Origin: Microvirga mediterraneensis
GTDB lineage: Bacteria > Pseudomonadota > Alphaproteobacteria > Rhizobiales > Beijerinckiaceae
Direction of reading: 5' to 3'
DNA: 64,000 bases
Assembly (NCBI RefSeq): GCF_013520865.1
Contig: NZ_JACDXJ010000001.1
Location: 124,001-188,000 of the forward strand
How positions within the stretch are numbered: position 1 is the first letter of the stretch; each line of letters opens with the position of its first letter. Below, piece after piece: positions 8,331-16,788 of the stretch. A program made the translations under genes and the position numbers. Under the pieces are notes generated by a model. It was not told the origin of the DNA and did not search any database. It worked only from the letters and a program-made list of their open reading frames with translations.

Positions 8331-9011
8331 TTATCTGATGGTTTCAGTGGCAAGCGCATGTTCGACGCCGCCGGCGACGTGGCGTGTCAGCACCTCGCAG
8401 GCGCGCGCCGTGTCTCTGGCGAGGGCACATTCCAGAAGGAGAGCATGCTCTTGCGCTGCGATTTCGCCGCGGTAGCTCAAGGCAATCATCTGATAGCGCA
8501 GGTATTTGTCGAAAACTGCGGCGTGGCTGTCGATCAGCATTTTCGATCCGCAGGCAGATATGAGTGCCTGATGGAATTGCCAGTCGTAGCGCTTCCACTC
8601 CTCTGTCTGGCTTCTTTCACCTTGCGCCATGCGCTCCTCCATGCGGGCGAGGCGGTGATGCGCGGCGACGACCCGCCCCTCCCATTCCATGTCGCCGGCC
8701 AGGAACGACTGCTCCAGAGCGCGACATTCGAGGAGTTGCCGGAGAGCCGCGATCTCCCTCAGGGTCGGAATTGAGACGGGCGCGACCTCGAACCCCCTCT
8801 GCCCCTCGGCAACCACAAGCCGTTCGGAGTGAAGACGATTCAGTATTTCGCGAAGTGTGCTGACACTGGCGCCGTAATCGGCCTTCAGGCGTTCGAGCTT
8901 CAACTTCTTGCCTGGGGCGAGCCGGCCGAAGATGATGTCGGATCGAATCTTCTGGTAGGCGCTCTCGCCGACCGTCGAGGGCTGGGGGACTGTTCGCACG
9001 TCACTCATCAT
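8331..9011 (-). CDS. GntR-family (FCD) regulator, second of a tandem pair
   Basis: A 226-residue protein. ATG 9011 overlaps the stop of the upstream GntR gene by 4 bases (ATGA), which favours it over the more distal in-frame codon at 9047. About residues 15-75 are the winged-helix GntR domain (Y-G-A-S-V-S-T-L-R-E-I-L-N-R-L), and the rest is a helical FCD ligand domain with W-Q-F-H-Q-A-L and R-H-V-A-G-G-V-E-H. FCD proteins bind organic acids, often with a metal. It is a close paralogue of its neighbour. The divergent TRAP/quinate genes are the probable target. Confidence 0.85.
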   Translation of the reverse strand: MMSDVRTVPQPSTVGESAYQKIRSDIIFGRLAPGKKLKLERLKADYGASVSTLREILNRLHSERLVVAEGQRGFEVAPVSIPTLREIAALRQLLECRALEQSFLAGDMEWEGRVVAAHHRLARMEERMAQGERSQTEEWKRYDWQFHQALISACGSKMLIDSHAAVFDKYLRYQMIALSYRGEIAAQEHALLLECALARDTARACEVLTRHVAGGVEHALATETIR

Positions 9012-9676
9012 TTGAGCGCCCCGCTCTCGAGGGTATAGGCAACGCATCCGTTCACATGCTGACTGAGCAACCTGCAGGCTTCTTCGGCATCGCGGGCAAG
9101 GGCGCAGGTCAGAAGCATTCTATGTTCCTCGGACGCAATCTCTCCACGGAAAACGACCGCTACCATCTGATACCGAAGGTACTGGTCGAAGACACCGCCA
9201 TAGAGGTCAAGCAAGGTCTGAGAGCCACAGGCCTCTATCAGGCATTGATGGAACTCGCGATCATATCGTTTCCAGAGTTCCGTTCCCGCCTGGTCACCAT
9301 CCATCATCCGCCGCTCCATGACGGCAAGCTTGTGATGAGCAGCCAGGACGCGGCTTTCCCACTCCAAGTCGCCGGCCGCAAAGGACAAGGGAAGAGCGTA
9401 GGTTTCCAGGAGAAGGCGCATGGCCGCGACATCCTTGAACCCTGCCGGCGAAACCGGAGCCACCCGAAACCCGCGCTGTCCCTCGGCGATCACGAGACTT
9501 TCCGAAGACAATCGGCTCAGGATTTCCCGCAGAGTGCTGACGCTTGCCCCATACACATCGGCTAGCCGATCCAGCCGGAGGCGCGTCCCGGGTTCCAGAC
9601 GGCCGAAAACGATGTCTGCCCGGATCCTATTATACGCCCGGTCCGCGATGGATGCCGCCAGCAGTTCGATACTCAT
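9008..9676 (-). CDS. GntR-family (FCD) regulator, first of a tandem pair
   Basis: A 222-residue paralogue of the downstream regulator with the same layout: GntR winged helix (about residues 10-70, Y-G-A-S-V-S-T-L-R-E-I-L-S-R-L) and FCD domain (about 75-215, with R-E-F-H-Q-C-L and Q-H-V-N-G-C-V). The two are translationally coupled and may act as heteromers or on different inducers. It is transcribed away from the TRAP genes starting at 9872 with a 195-base shared region, the usual place for a local regulator. Its ligand is probably the TRAP substrate. Confidence 0.85.
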   Translation of the reverse strand: MSIELLAASIADRAYNRIRADIVFGRLEPGTRLRLDRLADVYGASVSTLREILSRLSSESLVIAEGQRGFRVAPVSPAGFKDVAAMRLLLETYALPLSFAAGDLEWESRVLAAHHKLAVMERRMMDGDQAGTELWKRYDREFHQCLIEACGSQTLLDLYGGVFDQYLRYQMVAVVFRGEIASEEHRMLLTCALARDAEEACRLLSQHVNGCVAYTLESGALK

Positions 9677-9758
9677 CTCATCATCGCTGTCATGTGCCCA
9701 GCCGTCAGCCTGCTTCGGGCAAGCTTGAACGGCTCTCGACTTTTTTAAAATTTCTGTC

Positions 9759-9773
9759 GATATGAAAAATATC
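9759..9773 (+). promoter_or_regulatory. Candidate GntR operator before TRAP genes
   Basis: GATAT and ATATC flank GAAAA, giving a 5-5-5 inverted repeat in the AT-rich part of the region between the GntR pair and dctP, 98 bases before the dctP ATG. The placement fits a GntR/FCD operator. The short arms keep confidence low. Confidence 0.3.
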
Positions 9774-9871
9774 AGATGATTCTATGACTGACTATTGATT
9801 CTACGAACGTCAAAGCAAATAGTGCCGGTAAAGACGCAGTCCAATGCGCTGAATGATAAGGAGAGGAAATC

Positions 9872-10864
9872 ATGACACTTTGTATCAATCGGCGCCTTCT
9901 GATGGCTGCTGGTGCAGCCCTTCTGGCATGGGGCGCAAGCGCACCCGCTAATGCTCAATCAGCCACGAACCTGAGGTTCTCGGCCGTCTTCTCGGAATAG
10001 GACATCCGAGCCGAGATGATGAAGCGGTTCGGCGAGGAGATTAAGGCTCAGGGCATTGCCCTTCAGCCCTATTACGGCGGCAATCTGTTCAAGCAGGGCA
10101 CCGAGCTCGTTGCCATGCAGCGGGGCAATCTGGAGATGGGCAACATAGCGCCACAGGACGTCTCCAATCAAATCCCGTCCTGGTCCATCGTCACCTCCGC
10201 CTATCTGTTCCGCGATGCCGACCACCTGAAGAAGGTGTTCGCCAGCGACGTCGGCCAGCAGCTCAAGAAGATGGCTTCAGACCAGCTCGGCATTCACATT
10301 CTCGGCCCCACCTATTTCGGCGCCCGCCAAGTCGGGTTGAAGCCGAACAAGAAGATCAACACGCCGGAGGATATGGCCGGCATCAAGCTGCGCATGCCCA
10401 GCGGCGATGCCTGGCAGTTCCTGGGCCAAGCCATCGGGGCGAACCCCACGCCGATGGCCTACGCGGAGGTTTACACGGGGCTGCAGACCGGCGCTATCGA
10501 CGGACAGGACAACCCGCTGCCGAACGTGCAGAACATGAAATTCTACGAAGTGATGTCTCAGATTGCCATGACCTCACATCTCGTCGGCTTTGATCTGCTC
10601 GCGGTGCCCAACAAGGTATGGAATGCCATGTCGCCGGAGAAGCAGGCCGCCTTCCAGACGGCGGCCGACAAGGCGATCGAATGGAGCACCCAGGAACATT
10701 TGAAGAAAGAGACGGAACTCGTCAGCTTCTTCAAGGAAAAGGGTCTCAACATCTATACGCCTGATCTGAAGGCCTTCCGCGATTTTGCTCAGAAGAAATA
10801 TCTCGCCTCGGATCTGGCAAAGAGCTGGGCGCCCGGCATGCTCGACAAGATCAACGCCATGTGA
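9872..10864 (+). pseudogene. dctP: TRAP transporter substrate-binding protein DctP, interrupted by an amber codon
   Basis: AAGGAGAGG precedes ATG 9872. Codons 1-28 encode a signal peptide ending A-N-A-Q, and the frame continues L-R-F-S-A-V-F-S-E and then TAG (9998-10000). The same frame resumes D-I-R-A-E-M-M-K-R-F and runs to TGA 10862-10864 as a normal DctP, about 330 codons in all. The downstream part keeps the G-G-N-L-F-K-Q-G and R-M-P-S-G-D-A-W features. One C-to-T change from CAG (Gln) would explain it. Restart at ATG 10016 would give a 282-residue protein without signal. The DctQ/M genes are intact, so this may be a recent mutation, a sequencing error or readthrough. Confidence 0.8.
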
Positions 10865-10946
10865 AGCCCGATCAGGGGCGCCGGACATCCAAATCTCGGC
10901 GCCCCTTTCGCTTCTTGAATGCTCTTCTTGAACCAAGGGACGGATC

Positions 10947-11468
10947 GTGATGACCGCGCGGTTAAGGACGGCTGGATCCTGGCTTGCCCGACGGGCCGAG
11001 AACATTGCGGCCGCCATGCTGGGAGCGATGTTCCTGGCCTTTCTCCTCCAGATCGTATTCCGGTATGTTCTCGGCCTGCCCATTGGCTGGACGCATGAGG
11101 CGAGCGTCATCCTCTGGATCTGGCTCGTTCTATGGGGCGCGGCCTTCGTCATCACTGAGCGGGAGGAAATCCGCTTCGACATCGTCTATGGATCGGTTGG
11201 CCCCGGCTCCCGCAGAGCAATGTGCGTGATTACTGCCGTAGCGTTGATCGCGCTTTACGCCATCTCGTTTCCTGCGGTTGTGGATTACATCACCTTCATG
11301 AAGGTGGAAAAGACCGGCTATCTCAAGATCCGCTTCGATTGGCTGTTCTCGATCTACATCATCTTCGTGGTAGCCAGCATCATCCGCTATATCTGGCTCG
11401 GCTGGCAGGCGCTGCGCGGCATAGCCCCGGACGAATTCGATCCCACCAAGGCGAGTTCCGGCGTATGA
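10947..11468 (+). CDS. dctQ: TRAP transporter small permease DctQ
   Basis: A 173-residue protein with four membrane helices, the size and helix count of DctQ. The W-T-H-E-A-S-V-I-L-W-I-W motif (after helix 2) is characteristic. GTG 10947 and ATG 10950 are both possible; AAGGGA lies 7 bases before the GTG. It forms the membrane complex with DctM and lets the Na+-coupled TRAP system take up an organic acid delivered by DctP. It lies 82 bases after dctP and overlaps dctM by 4 bases. Confidence 0.9.
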   Translation: MMTARLRTAGSWLARRAENIAAAMLGAMFLAFLLQIVFRYVLGLPIGWTHEASVILWIWLVLWGAAFVITEREEIRFDIVYGSVGPGSRRAMCVITAVALIALYAISFPAVVDYITFMKVEKTGYLKIRFDWLFSIYIIFVVASIIRYIWLGWQALRGIAPDEFDPTKASSGV

Positions 11469-12766
11469 ACCTAGCAAGCCCTTTCTCGCTCGCCATTCTC
11501 GCGATCACCCTTCTTGCCTTCCTTGGACTTCCTATCGGCCATGCGATGATCGCAGGCTCGATTCTTTACCTTTACATGGCCGGCCTGGACATGGGCACGG
11601 CTGCGGAGCAGCTCCTGAACGGGATGTACTCAAACTACGTCATCCTCTCAGTGCCGCTGTTCATCCTGGCGGCCGAATTCATGAACATCGGCAGCATGAC
11701 CGACCGCCTTATGGCATTCTGCAACGCCTTGGTCGGCCGGTTCCGCGGGGGGCTGGCGCACGTCAACATTCTGCAGAGCATCATCTTCGCCGGAATGTCC
11801 GGTTCGGCGATTGCGGACGCGGCCGGCACCGGGCGCATGATGCAGGTGATGATGACTCGTGATGGCCGGTATACACCGAGCTACGCGGCTGCCCTGACAG
11901 CTGCATCATCCGTCATCGGGCCAATCATCCCCCCATCGATCCCGATGGTGCTCTATGCCCTCGTGTCGGATGCCTCGATCGGGTATCTCTTCCTCGGCGG
12001 CGTGATCCCCGGCCTCCTGATGGCATTGAGCCAGATGCTCATCGTCTTCATCACCGCGCGTCGTAGAAACTTCCCGGTCGAGAAGGCCATCCCCCTGCGC
12101 AAGCTGCCGCGGATCACCTGGGAAGCCGTTCCTTCATTAATGATGCCGGTCGTCCTCCTAGGCGGCATCTACAGCGGCGTGATGACGCCCACCGAGGCGG
12201 CAGCGGTGGCAGCCGCCTACGCGCTTATCATCTCAGCAGGTCTTTATCGAAGCGTCAGCTGGCGCGACTTCTACCGATCGCTCGCAGTCAGTGCGCGGAC
12301 GACCGCTTCCATCGGCATGCTGATCGCTGGTGCGCTCGTGTTCAATTACGTTGTCACTGTTGAGAATATTCCGGAAGGGGTGAAGGCGCTGCTCGCAGGC
12401 TGGAACCTCTCGCCTGTCGGTTTTCTCATTCTGGTCAACATTCTTCTGCTTCTCTTGGGGTGCGTGCTGGAAGGAACGGCGATTCTGCTCATCGTCGTAC
12501 CAGTCTTTGTTCCGACAGCTCAGGCTCTCGGCATCGACCTCGTACATTTTGGCGTCGTGGTGGTCGTTAACATCATGATCGGTTTGATCACCCCGCCTTA
12601 CGGATTGCTTCTGTTCATCATGGCGAACATCTCGGGAGAGCCGCTGCGCGACATCGTTCGTGATACACTTCCCTTCCTGCTCGCCATGATCGTGGCGCTC
12701 GCGATCCTCACGTTCGTGCCTGAAACCGTCCTCTGGCTCCCTCGCCTGTTCGGCTACCAAGGGTGA
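11465..12766 (+). CDS. dctM: TRAP transporter large permease DctM
   Basis: A 433-residue protein with about 12 helices. ATG 11465 overlaps the dctQ stop (ATGA). Family marks include G-M-S-G-S-A-I-A-D-A-A-G-T-G, the P-P-S-I-P-M-V-L-Y segment, and I-G-L-I-T-P-P-Y-G near the end. It forms the transport channel of the Na+-driven TRAP importer. The gene is complete. The adjoining aroQ and shikimate-dehydrogenase genes suggest the substrate is quinate, shikimate or dehydroshikimate, though sequence alone cannot show specificity. Confidence 0.93.
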   Translation: MNLASPFSLAILAITLLAFLGLPIGHAMIAGSILYLYMAGLDMGTAAEQLLNGMYSNYVILSVPLFILAAEFMNIGSMTDRLMAFCNALVGRFRGGLAHVNILQSIIFAGMSGSAIADAAGTGRMMQVMMTRDGRYTPSYAAALTAASSVIGPIIPPSIPMVLYALVSDASIGYLFLGGVIPGLLMALSQMLIVFITARRRNFPVEKAIPLRKLPRITWEAVPSLMMPVVLLGGIYSGVMTPTEAAAVAAAYALIISAGLYRSVSWRDFYRSLAVSARTTASIGMLIAGALVFNYVVTVENIPEGVKALLAGWNLSPVGFLILVNILLLLLGCVLEGTAILLIVVPVFVPTAQALGIDLVHFGVVVVVNIMIGLITPPYGLLLFIMANISGEPLRDIVRDTLPFLLAMIVALAILTFVPETVLWLPRLFGYQG

Positions 12767-13243
12767 ATGGACCTATTGCAGAAAAGTGCATCCATGAAGA
12801 AATCGATCTACATCCTGAACGGCCCCAATCTCAACCGCCTCGGAACCCGCGAGCCGTCGATCTACGGACGCACCACCTTGGCTGAGGTCGAGGCTTCCTG
12901 CCGCGAGGTTGCGTCTGGCCATTCCATCGTATTCCGCCAATCCAATCGGGAGTACGAGATCATCGAGTGGGTACATGAAGCGATCGACGACGGCAGCGGC
13001 ATCATCATCAATCCGGCGGCCTTCACGTTCACATCCATGGCCATCATGGATGCCTTGAAGATGTTTCCGGGTCCCATCATCGAGTTGCACATCTCGAACA
13101 TTCATCAGCGCGAGCCAATCTATCACAAGTCCTATGTCTCTCCCGTCGCAACGGCTGTCGTCGCTGGCTTGGGCACCAACGGTTACCCCATAGCCGTACG
13201 CGCCATGCTCACGATGGCCGGTATGCCGCCGGCAGAGGTGTGA
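12767..13243 (+). CDS. aroQ: Type II 3-dehydroquinate dehydratase-like protein
   Basis: A 158-residue protein (149 if ATG 12794 is used). It has the AroQ signature I-L-N-G-P-N-L-N-R-L-G, the catalytic Tyr loop (E-P-S-I-Y-G), F-R-Q-S-N and the E-L-H-I-S-N-I-H-Q-R-E segment with the catalytic His. It dehydrates 3-dehydroquinate to 3-dehydroshikimate. The usual N-P-x-A-Y-T-H-T-S substrate loop reads N-P-A-A-F-T-F-T-S, so its His is Phe. The gene starts directly after the dctM stop and overlaps the next gene's region, so it belongs to the TRAP operon. A catabolic role is more likely than a biosynthetic one. Confidence 0.85.
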   Translation: MDLLQKSASMKKSIYILNGPNLNRLGTREPSIYGRTTLAEVEASCREVASGHSIVFRQSNREYEIIEWVHEAIDDGSGIIINPAAFTFTSMAIMDALKMFPGPIIELHISNIHQREPIYHKSYVSPVATAVVAGLGTNGYPIAVRAMLTMAGMPPAEV

Positions 13244-13248
13244 CACGC

Positions 13249-14148
13249 ATGACCGGAGAGCGCTTGGAGATCGGATCCCGTTCCGGCACAGCCACGGATG
13301 TCTGGGCTTACCCCTCCGTTCTCGTTGGATTGGTCGGCAGCGGCATCCAGGCCTCCCGAACACCGCGTCTCCACGAGCGCGAGGGAGCCGAGCAAGGATT
13401 GCGATATGTTTACAAGTTGATCGATCTGGATGCGTTACATATCGATGCGAAGGCCCTGCCCGATATTCTCAAGGCCGCGCAGTATTTCGGCCTTGCCGGC
13501 CTCAACATCACGCATCCCTGCAAGCAAGCCATCATCCCGCTTCTCGATGAGCTATCGCCCGAAGCTGCGGTGCTGGGGGCCGTCAACACGGTCGTTCTGA
13601 AGGATGGCCGGCGCGTTGGACACAACACTGATTGGTGGGGCTTTGCTGAAAGCTTCCGACGAGAGCTGCCTGATGTGCGTCGCGACCGTGTCGTTCAGTT
13701 CGGCGCCGGCGGAGCCGGGGCCGCCGTCGCTCACGCTCTCCTCACCCTGAATACGGGTGAAATTGTCGTCATCGATACCAATGCAGACCGCGCCGATAAC
13801 CTTGTCGCTGCCCTGCGCGGCCGCTTCGGTCGAAGCTGCGCAACGACCGGCGTTCCCATTGCCGAAGCCATGGCGACGGCGGACGGAATGGTCAACACGA
13901 CGCCGCTCGGAATGGCAAAATATCCTGGCATGGCTGTCCCCGTCGATCTGTTGCGCCCGGATCTCTGGGTTTCAGACATTGTCTATTTCCCGCTGGAGAC
14001 GGAGCTGCTGCGCCAAGCCCGCGCACGGGGATGCCGCACGATGTCCGGCGGCGGCATGGCCGTCTTCCAGGCCGTCGGGTCCTTCCGGCTCTTCACGGGC
14101 CGCGAGCCCGACCCCGAACGAATGCTTCAACATTTCAGTGAAATGTAA
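13249..14148 (+). CDS. Shikimate/quinate dehydrogenase (AroE family)
   Basis: A 299-residue AroE-type protein. ATG 13249 is chosen over GTG 13240 because GCAGAGG lies about 10 bases before it. The substrate domain has N-I-T-H-P-C-K with the catalytic Lys and N-T-D-W-W-G-F with the catalytic Asp. The nucleotide domain has F-G-A-G-G-A-G-A-A-V. The substrate-binding S-x-S is S-R-T. From memory, S-x-T also occurs in quinate/shikimate dehydrogenases such as Corynebacterium QsuD. It should oxidise quinate or shikimate with NAD(P)+. Being last in the dctPQM-aroQ operon supports a catabolic role. Confidence 0.82.
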   Translation: MTGERLEIGSRSGTATDVWAYPSVLVGLVGSGIQASRTPRLHEREGAEQGLRYVYKLIDLDALHIDAKALPDILKAAQYFGLAGLNITHPCKQAIIPLLDELSPEAAVLGAVNTVVLKDGRRVGHNTDWWGFAESFRRELPDVRRDRVVQFGAGGAGAAVAHALLTLNTGEIVVIDTNADRADNLVAALRGRFGRSCATTGVPIAEAMATADGMVNTTPLGMAKYPGMAVPVDLLRPDLWVSDIVYFPLETELLRQARARGCRTMSGGGMAVFQAVGSFRLFTGREPDPERMLQHFSEM

Positions 14149-14718
14149 CACCCAATGGCCGAGACCGCATCGGGCAGTGGTTAGAGCTGCCTGATCCCTC
14201 TGAAGCCGGTCTGGCTCCGACAGAGCCCCACTCGACAGCCAAATCGAGCATGATCGGCGGGTGAGGCTTGCGATTTCCCTCTGGCCGCGGCACCCGATGG
14301 CGTCCTCTCCTCTTGCAGGCAGAGCTCACCCTGCCTATCTGAGCTCGTCACTGGGTCCGGGCCCCTCTGGCGAGCGGGTCGCCGCTCGCGATGTCGGACT
14401 CCTTCTCTTGCCCTTGCGCCGACGAGCGCGACAGCAACTGGAGGATCCGTTCGTGGATTCATCAACCCTCCCCAACCCAGCTCCAACCGTCCTGGTCGTC
14501 GGGCGTGGCAAGGCTGCCCTTTCCAGCACCAGCGAAGGAGCTCTCGACTTGGTCGAGCGACCGATTGCGAGGACCTCTATCGCGCGTGTTCACTCCCCGG
14601 CGAAGTTGATGGCTGGGAGGCTGGCACCGTCATGAGCTTCCCTTGCTCCGGCAATCGAGGCAAAAAAAATCTTTGCAACCATGCGGATTAAGCTCTCAAG
14701 CAGCTTCGTATACCCCGC
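14149..14718. other. 570-base region without a recognised gene
   Basis: Between the dehydrogenase and the sigma-factor gene. Several short open frames occur on both strands, but none has an RBS, domain or convincing composition. A degenerate remnant is possible. The sigma-factor promoter must lie near its end (about 14660-14718), but I cannot point to a clear -35/-10 pair. Confidence 0.4.
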
Positions 14719-15264
14719 ATGAACGACATGAAGCGCACGGACGTTGTCGGACTGCTCGAGCCTCTGCGGCGCTATGCGAGATCGTTGACGCGCGATGAAA
14801 GCCAGGCCGAGGACCTTGTGCAGGATACTCTTGTCCGGGCCTATGAGCGGCAGGGCTCGTTCCGAGCCGGCGGGAATCTGCGTGGTTGGTTGCTGTCGAT
14901 CCTGCACAACAGTTTCATCGATCATCGACGCCGCCATCTGGCGGAGTTCCGTCGCTTAGAGCAGAGTCCTGCCGCTGAAACAGCGGCTCCCCCCGAACAG
15001 GAAAGCCGAGTGCGGCTTCAACAGGTCCATGCCGCCTTCATGCGCCTGCCCGACGAGCAGCGCGCCTCCCTGCATCTGGTCGCCATAGAGGGGCTGTCCT
15101 ACCAGGAGGCCGCTGCCGCCCTCGGGATTCCTGTGGGCACCCTTATGTCCCGCCTGGGCCGTGCCCGCGCTGCCTTGCGAGGTTTCGAAGCAGGAGCCCA
15201 TCTGCCGCAGCCCTCTGAAGCCAAGCGCCCCAGCCTGCGTATCGTCGGAGGATCCGATGTGTGA
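14719..15264 (+). CDS. ECF-type RNA polymerase sigma factor
   Basis: A 181-residue sigma-70 family protein with only regions 2 and 4. Region 2 (about residues 10-80) has the S-Q-A-E-D-L-V-Q-D-T-L-V-R-A-Y segment and G-W-L-L-S-I-L-H-N, and region 4 (about 100-155) has L-P-D-E-Q-R-A and G-L-S-Y-Q-E-A-A-A-A-L-G-I-P-V-G-T-L-M-S-R. Its C-terminal tail is unusually long. The anti-sigma gene overlaps its last codons by 8 bases, so the pair is coupled. Downstream Bax-inhibitor and DUF2076 genes may belong to its regulon. Confidence 0.92.
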   Translation: MNDMKRTDVVGLLEPLRRYARSLTRDESQAEDLVQDTLVRAYERQGSFRAGGNLRGWLLSILHNSFIDHRRRHLAEFRRLEQSPAAETAAPPEQESRVRLQQVHAAFMRLPDEQRASLHLVAIEGLSYQEAAAALGIPVGTLMSRLGRARAALRGFEAGAHLPQPSEAKRPSLRIVGGSDV

Positions 15265-16018
15265 CCCTATCACCGAAGCGGACCTTCTCGCCTATGTGGA
15301 CGAGCAGCTCGACCCTGCAAGACGCATCGAGGTCGAGGAACATCTCGCCCGTGACCCGGAAGCCGCTGCGCGCGTCATGGCCGACCTTAAGGATCGTGAC
15401 ACTCTACAACTGCTCCATGCGCCCCCCCTTCCCCGCCCGGCAGAACCGATGCTTGCGGCAGCGACCCGGCTCGAACGTGCTCTTGGGTGGCGGGAGTTGG
15501 GGCTCAAGCTCCGCCGGATTGCCGCGGTCGTGGCCCTCATCAGCTTCGGCTGGTTTGCCCACTGGCAGGTGGGCCTGGGAATTTCCGACAGCGAGGCTTC
15601 GCCCAAGCCACCGGCTTTCGTCGAGGATGCCCTGCATTCACACGAGACGGGCCTTCTCCGGGCCCGCATGGTCTCGCAGCCCCAGGTGGCAGCCTACGAT
15701 GCTGCCGAGATTCTGTCCGAGACCGGGATCCAACTTCCGCCCTTGCCTGAAGACTGGCGTGTGCGGGATGCCCAGATCTTTCCGTCCCGGCACGGCCACA
15801 GCGTCGAACTCGCCATTGATGCCGGGGATCTCGGCCGCGTATCCCTGTTTGCTGCCCAGGCGCCGGCTTTCAATGTCATTGCGCCCTCGCTGGCCCGCTT
15901 CGACACCGCGAAGGCGGTTTACTGGCAGACCGGTCAACTCGCCTATGCACTAACCGGGAACGGCAGCGACAAAGCCCTTGAACGCGCGGCCCTGCGGCTG
16001 TCGAGCAAGCTTCAGTAA
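15257..16018 (+). CDS. Membrane anti-sigma factor (ChrR/RsiW-like layout)
   Basis: A 253-residue protein. ATG 15257 overlaps the sigma gene by 8 bases. The N-terminal part (T-E-A-D-L-L-A-Y-V-D-E-Q-L-D and R-R-I-E-V-E-E-H-L-A) is the anti-sigma domain that binds ECF factors. It lacks the HxxxCxxC zinc motif. One membrane helix follows (about residues 95-112, V-A-L-I-S-F-G-W-F), and then an extracytoplasmic domain of about 140 residues. It probably holds the partner sigma inactive until an envelope signal arrives. The sensor domain is not recognised further. Confidence 0.82.
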   Translation: MCDPITEADLLAYVDEQLDPARRIEVEEHLARDPEAAARVMADLKDRDTLQLLHAPPLPRPAEPMLAAATRLERALGWRELGLKLRRIAAVVALISFGWFAHWQVGLGISDSEASPKPPAFVEDALHSHETGLLRARMVSQPQVAAYDAAEILSETGIQLPPLPEDWRVRDAQIFPSRHGHSVELAIDAGDLGRVSLFAAQAPAFNVIAPSLARFDTAKAVYWQTGQLAYALTGNGSDKALERAALRLSSKLQ

Positions 16019-16039
16019 TCTCAATCAGGAGGACCTCGA

Positions 16040-16756
16040 ATGAATACACCTTATGCGTGGCAGACCACCACAGCGCACACCGGCTCTGCCCTCTTCGACG
16101 AGGGCCTGCGCCAGCACATGCTGCGGGTCTACAACACAATGGGCATCGGCCTTGTGGTGACTGGCCTCGTGGCCTTCTTCGTCGCCTCGACACCGGCCCT
16201 CTACGTGCCGATTTTCCAGACGCCGCTCAAGTGGGTGGTGATGCTGGCACCCTTGGCCTTCATCTTTTTTTTCTCGTTCCGCATGGAACGGATGACCGCA
16301 GCCTCCGCGCGCACCGCCTTCTTTGCGTTCTCGGCCGTGATGGGCCTGTCGCTGGCATCCGTTTTCCTGGTGTTCACGGGTGCGAGCATCGCCCGCACCT
16401 TCTTCATCACGGCCGCCATGTTCGGCGCGACTAGCCTCTACGGCTACACGACCAAGCGCGATCTCTCGAAGTTCGGCTCTTTCCTCGTCATGGGCCTGAT
16501 CGGCATCATCATCGCGTCCCTGGTGAACATCTTCCTCGCTTCGAGCGCGTTGCAATTCGCGATCTCGATCATCGGCGTGCTCGTATTCACGGGCCTGACC
16601 GCCTACGACACGCAGTCCATCAAGGAACAATACGCCGATGGCTTCGGTCACGAGACCAACAGCAAGATGGCCGTGTTCGGCGCCCTGTCGCTCTACCTGA
16701 ACTTCATCAATCTGTTCCAGCTGCTCCTCAGCCTCACCGGGCAGCGGGAAGACTAA
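16040..16756 (+). CDS. Bax inhibitor-1/YccA-family membrane protein
   Basis: A 238-residue protein with seven membrane helices, the standard length for bacterial BI-1/YccA/YbhL proteins. The last helices carry F-T-G-L-T-A-Y-D-T-Q-S-I-K, with the conserved Asp/Tyr of the family. These proteins are pH-sensitive calcium-leak channels or interact with membrane quality control (FtsH). It starts 22 bases after the anti-sigma gene with AGGAGG ahead, so it is likely in the same operon and may be part of the stress response. The exact role is unknown. Confidence 0.92.
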   Translation: MNTPYAWQTTTAHTGSALFDEGLRQHMLRVYNTMGIGLVVTGLVAFFVASTPALYVPIFQTPLKWVVMLAPLAFIFFFSFRMERMTAASARTAFFAFSAVMGLSLASVFLVFTGASIARTFFITAAMFGATSLYGYTTKRDLSKFGSFLVMGLIGIIIASLVNIFLASSALQFAISIIGVLVFTGLTAYDTQSIKEQYADGFGHETNSKMAVFGALSLYLNFINLFQLLLSLTGQRED

Positions 16757-16788
16757 TCCCCGTCCATTGCCAGAAAGGATCGATTTAC

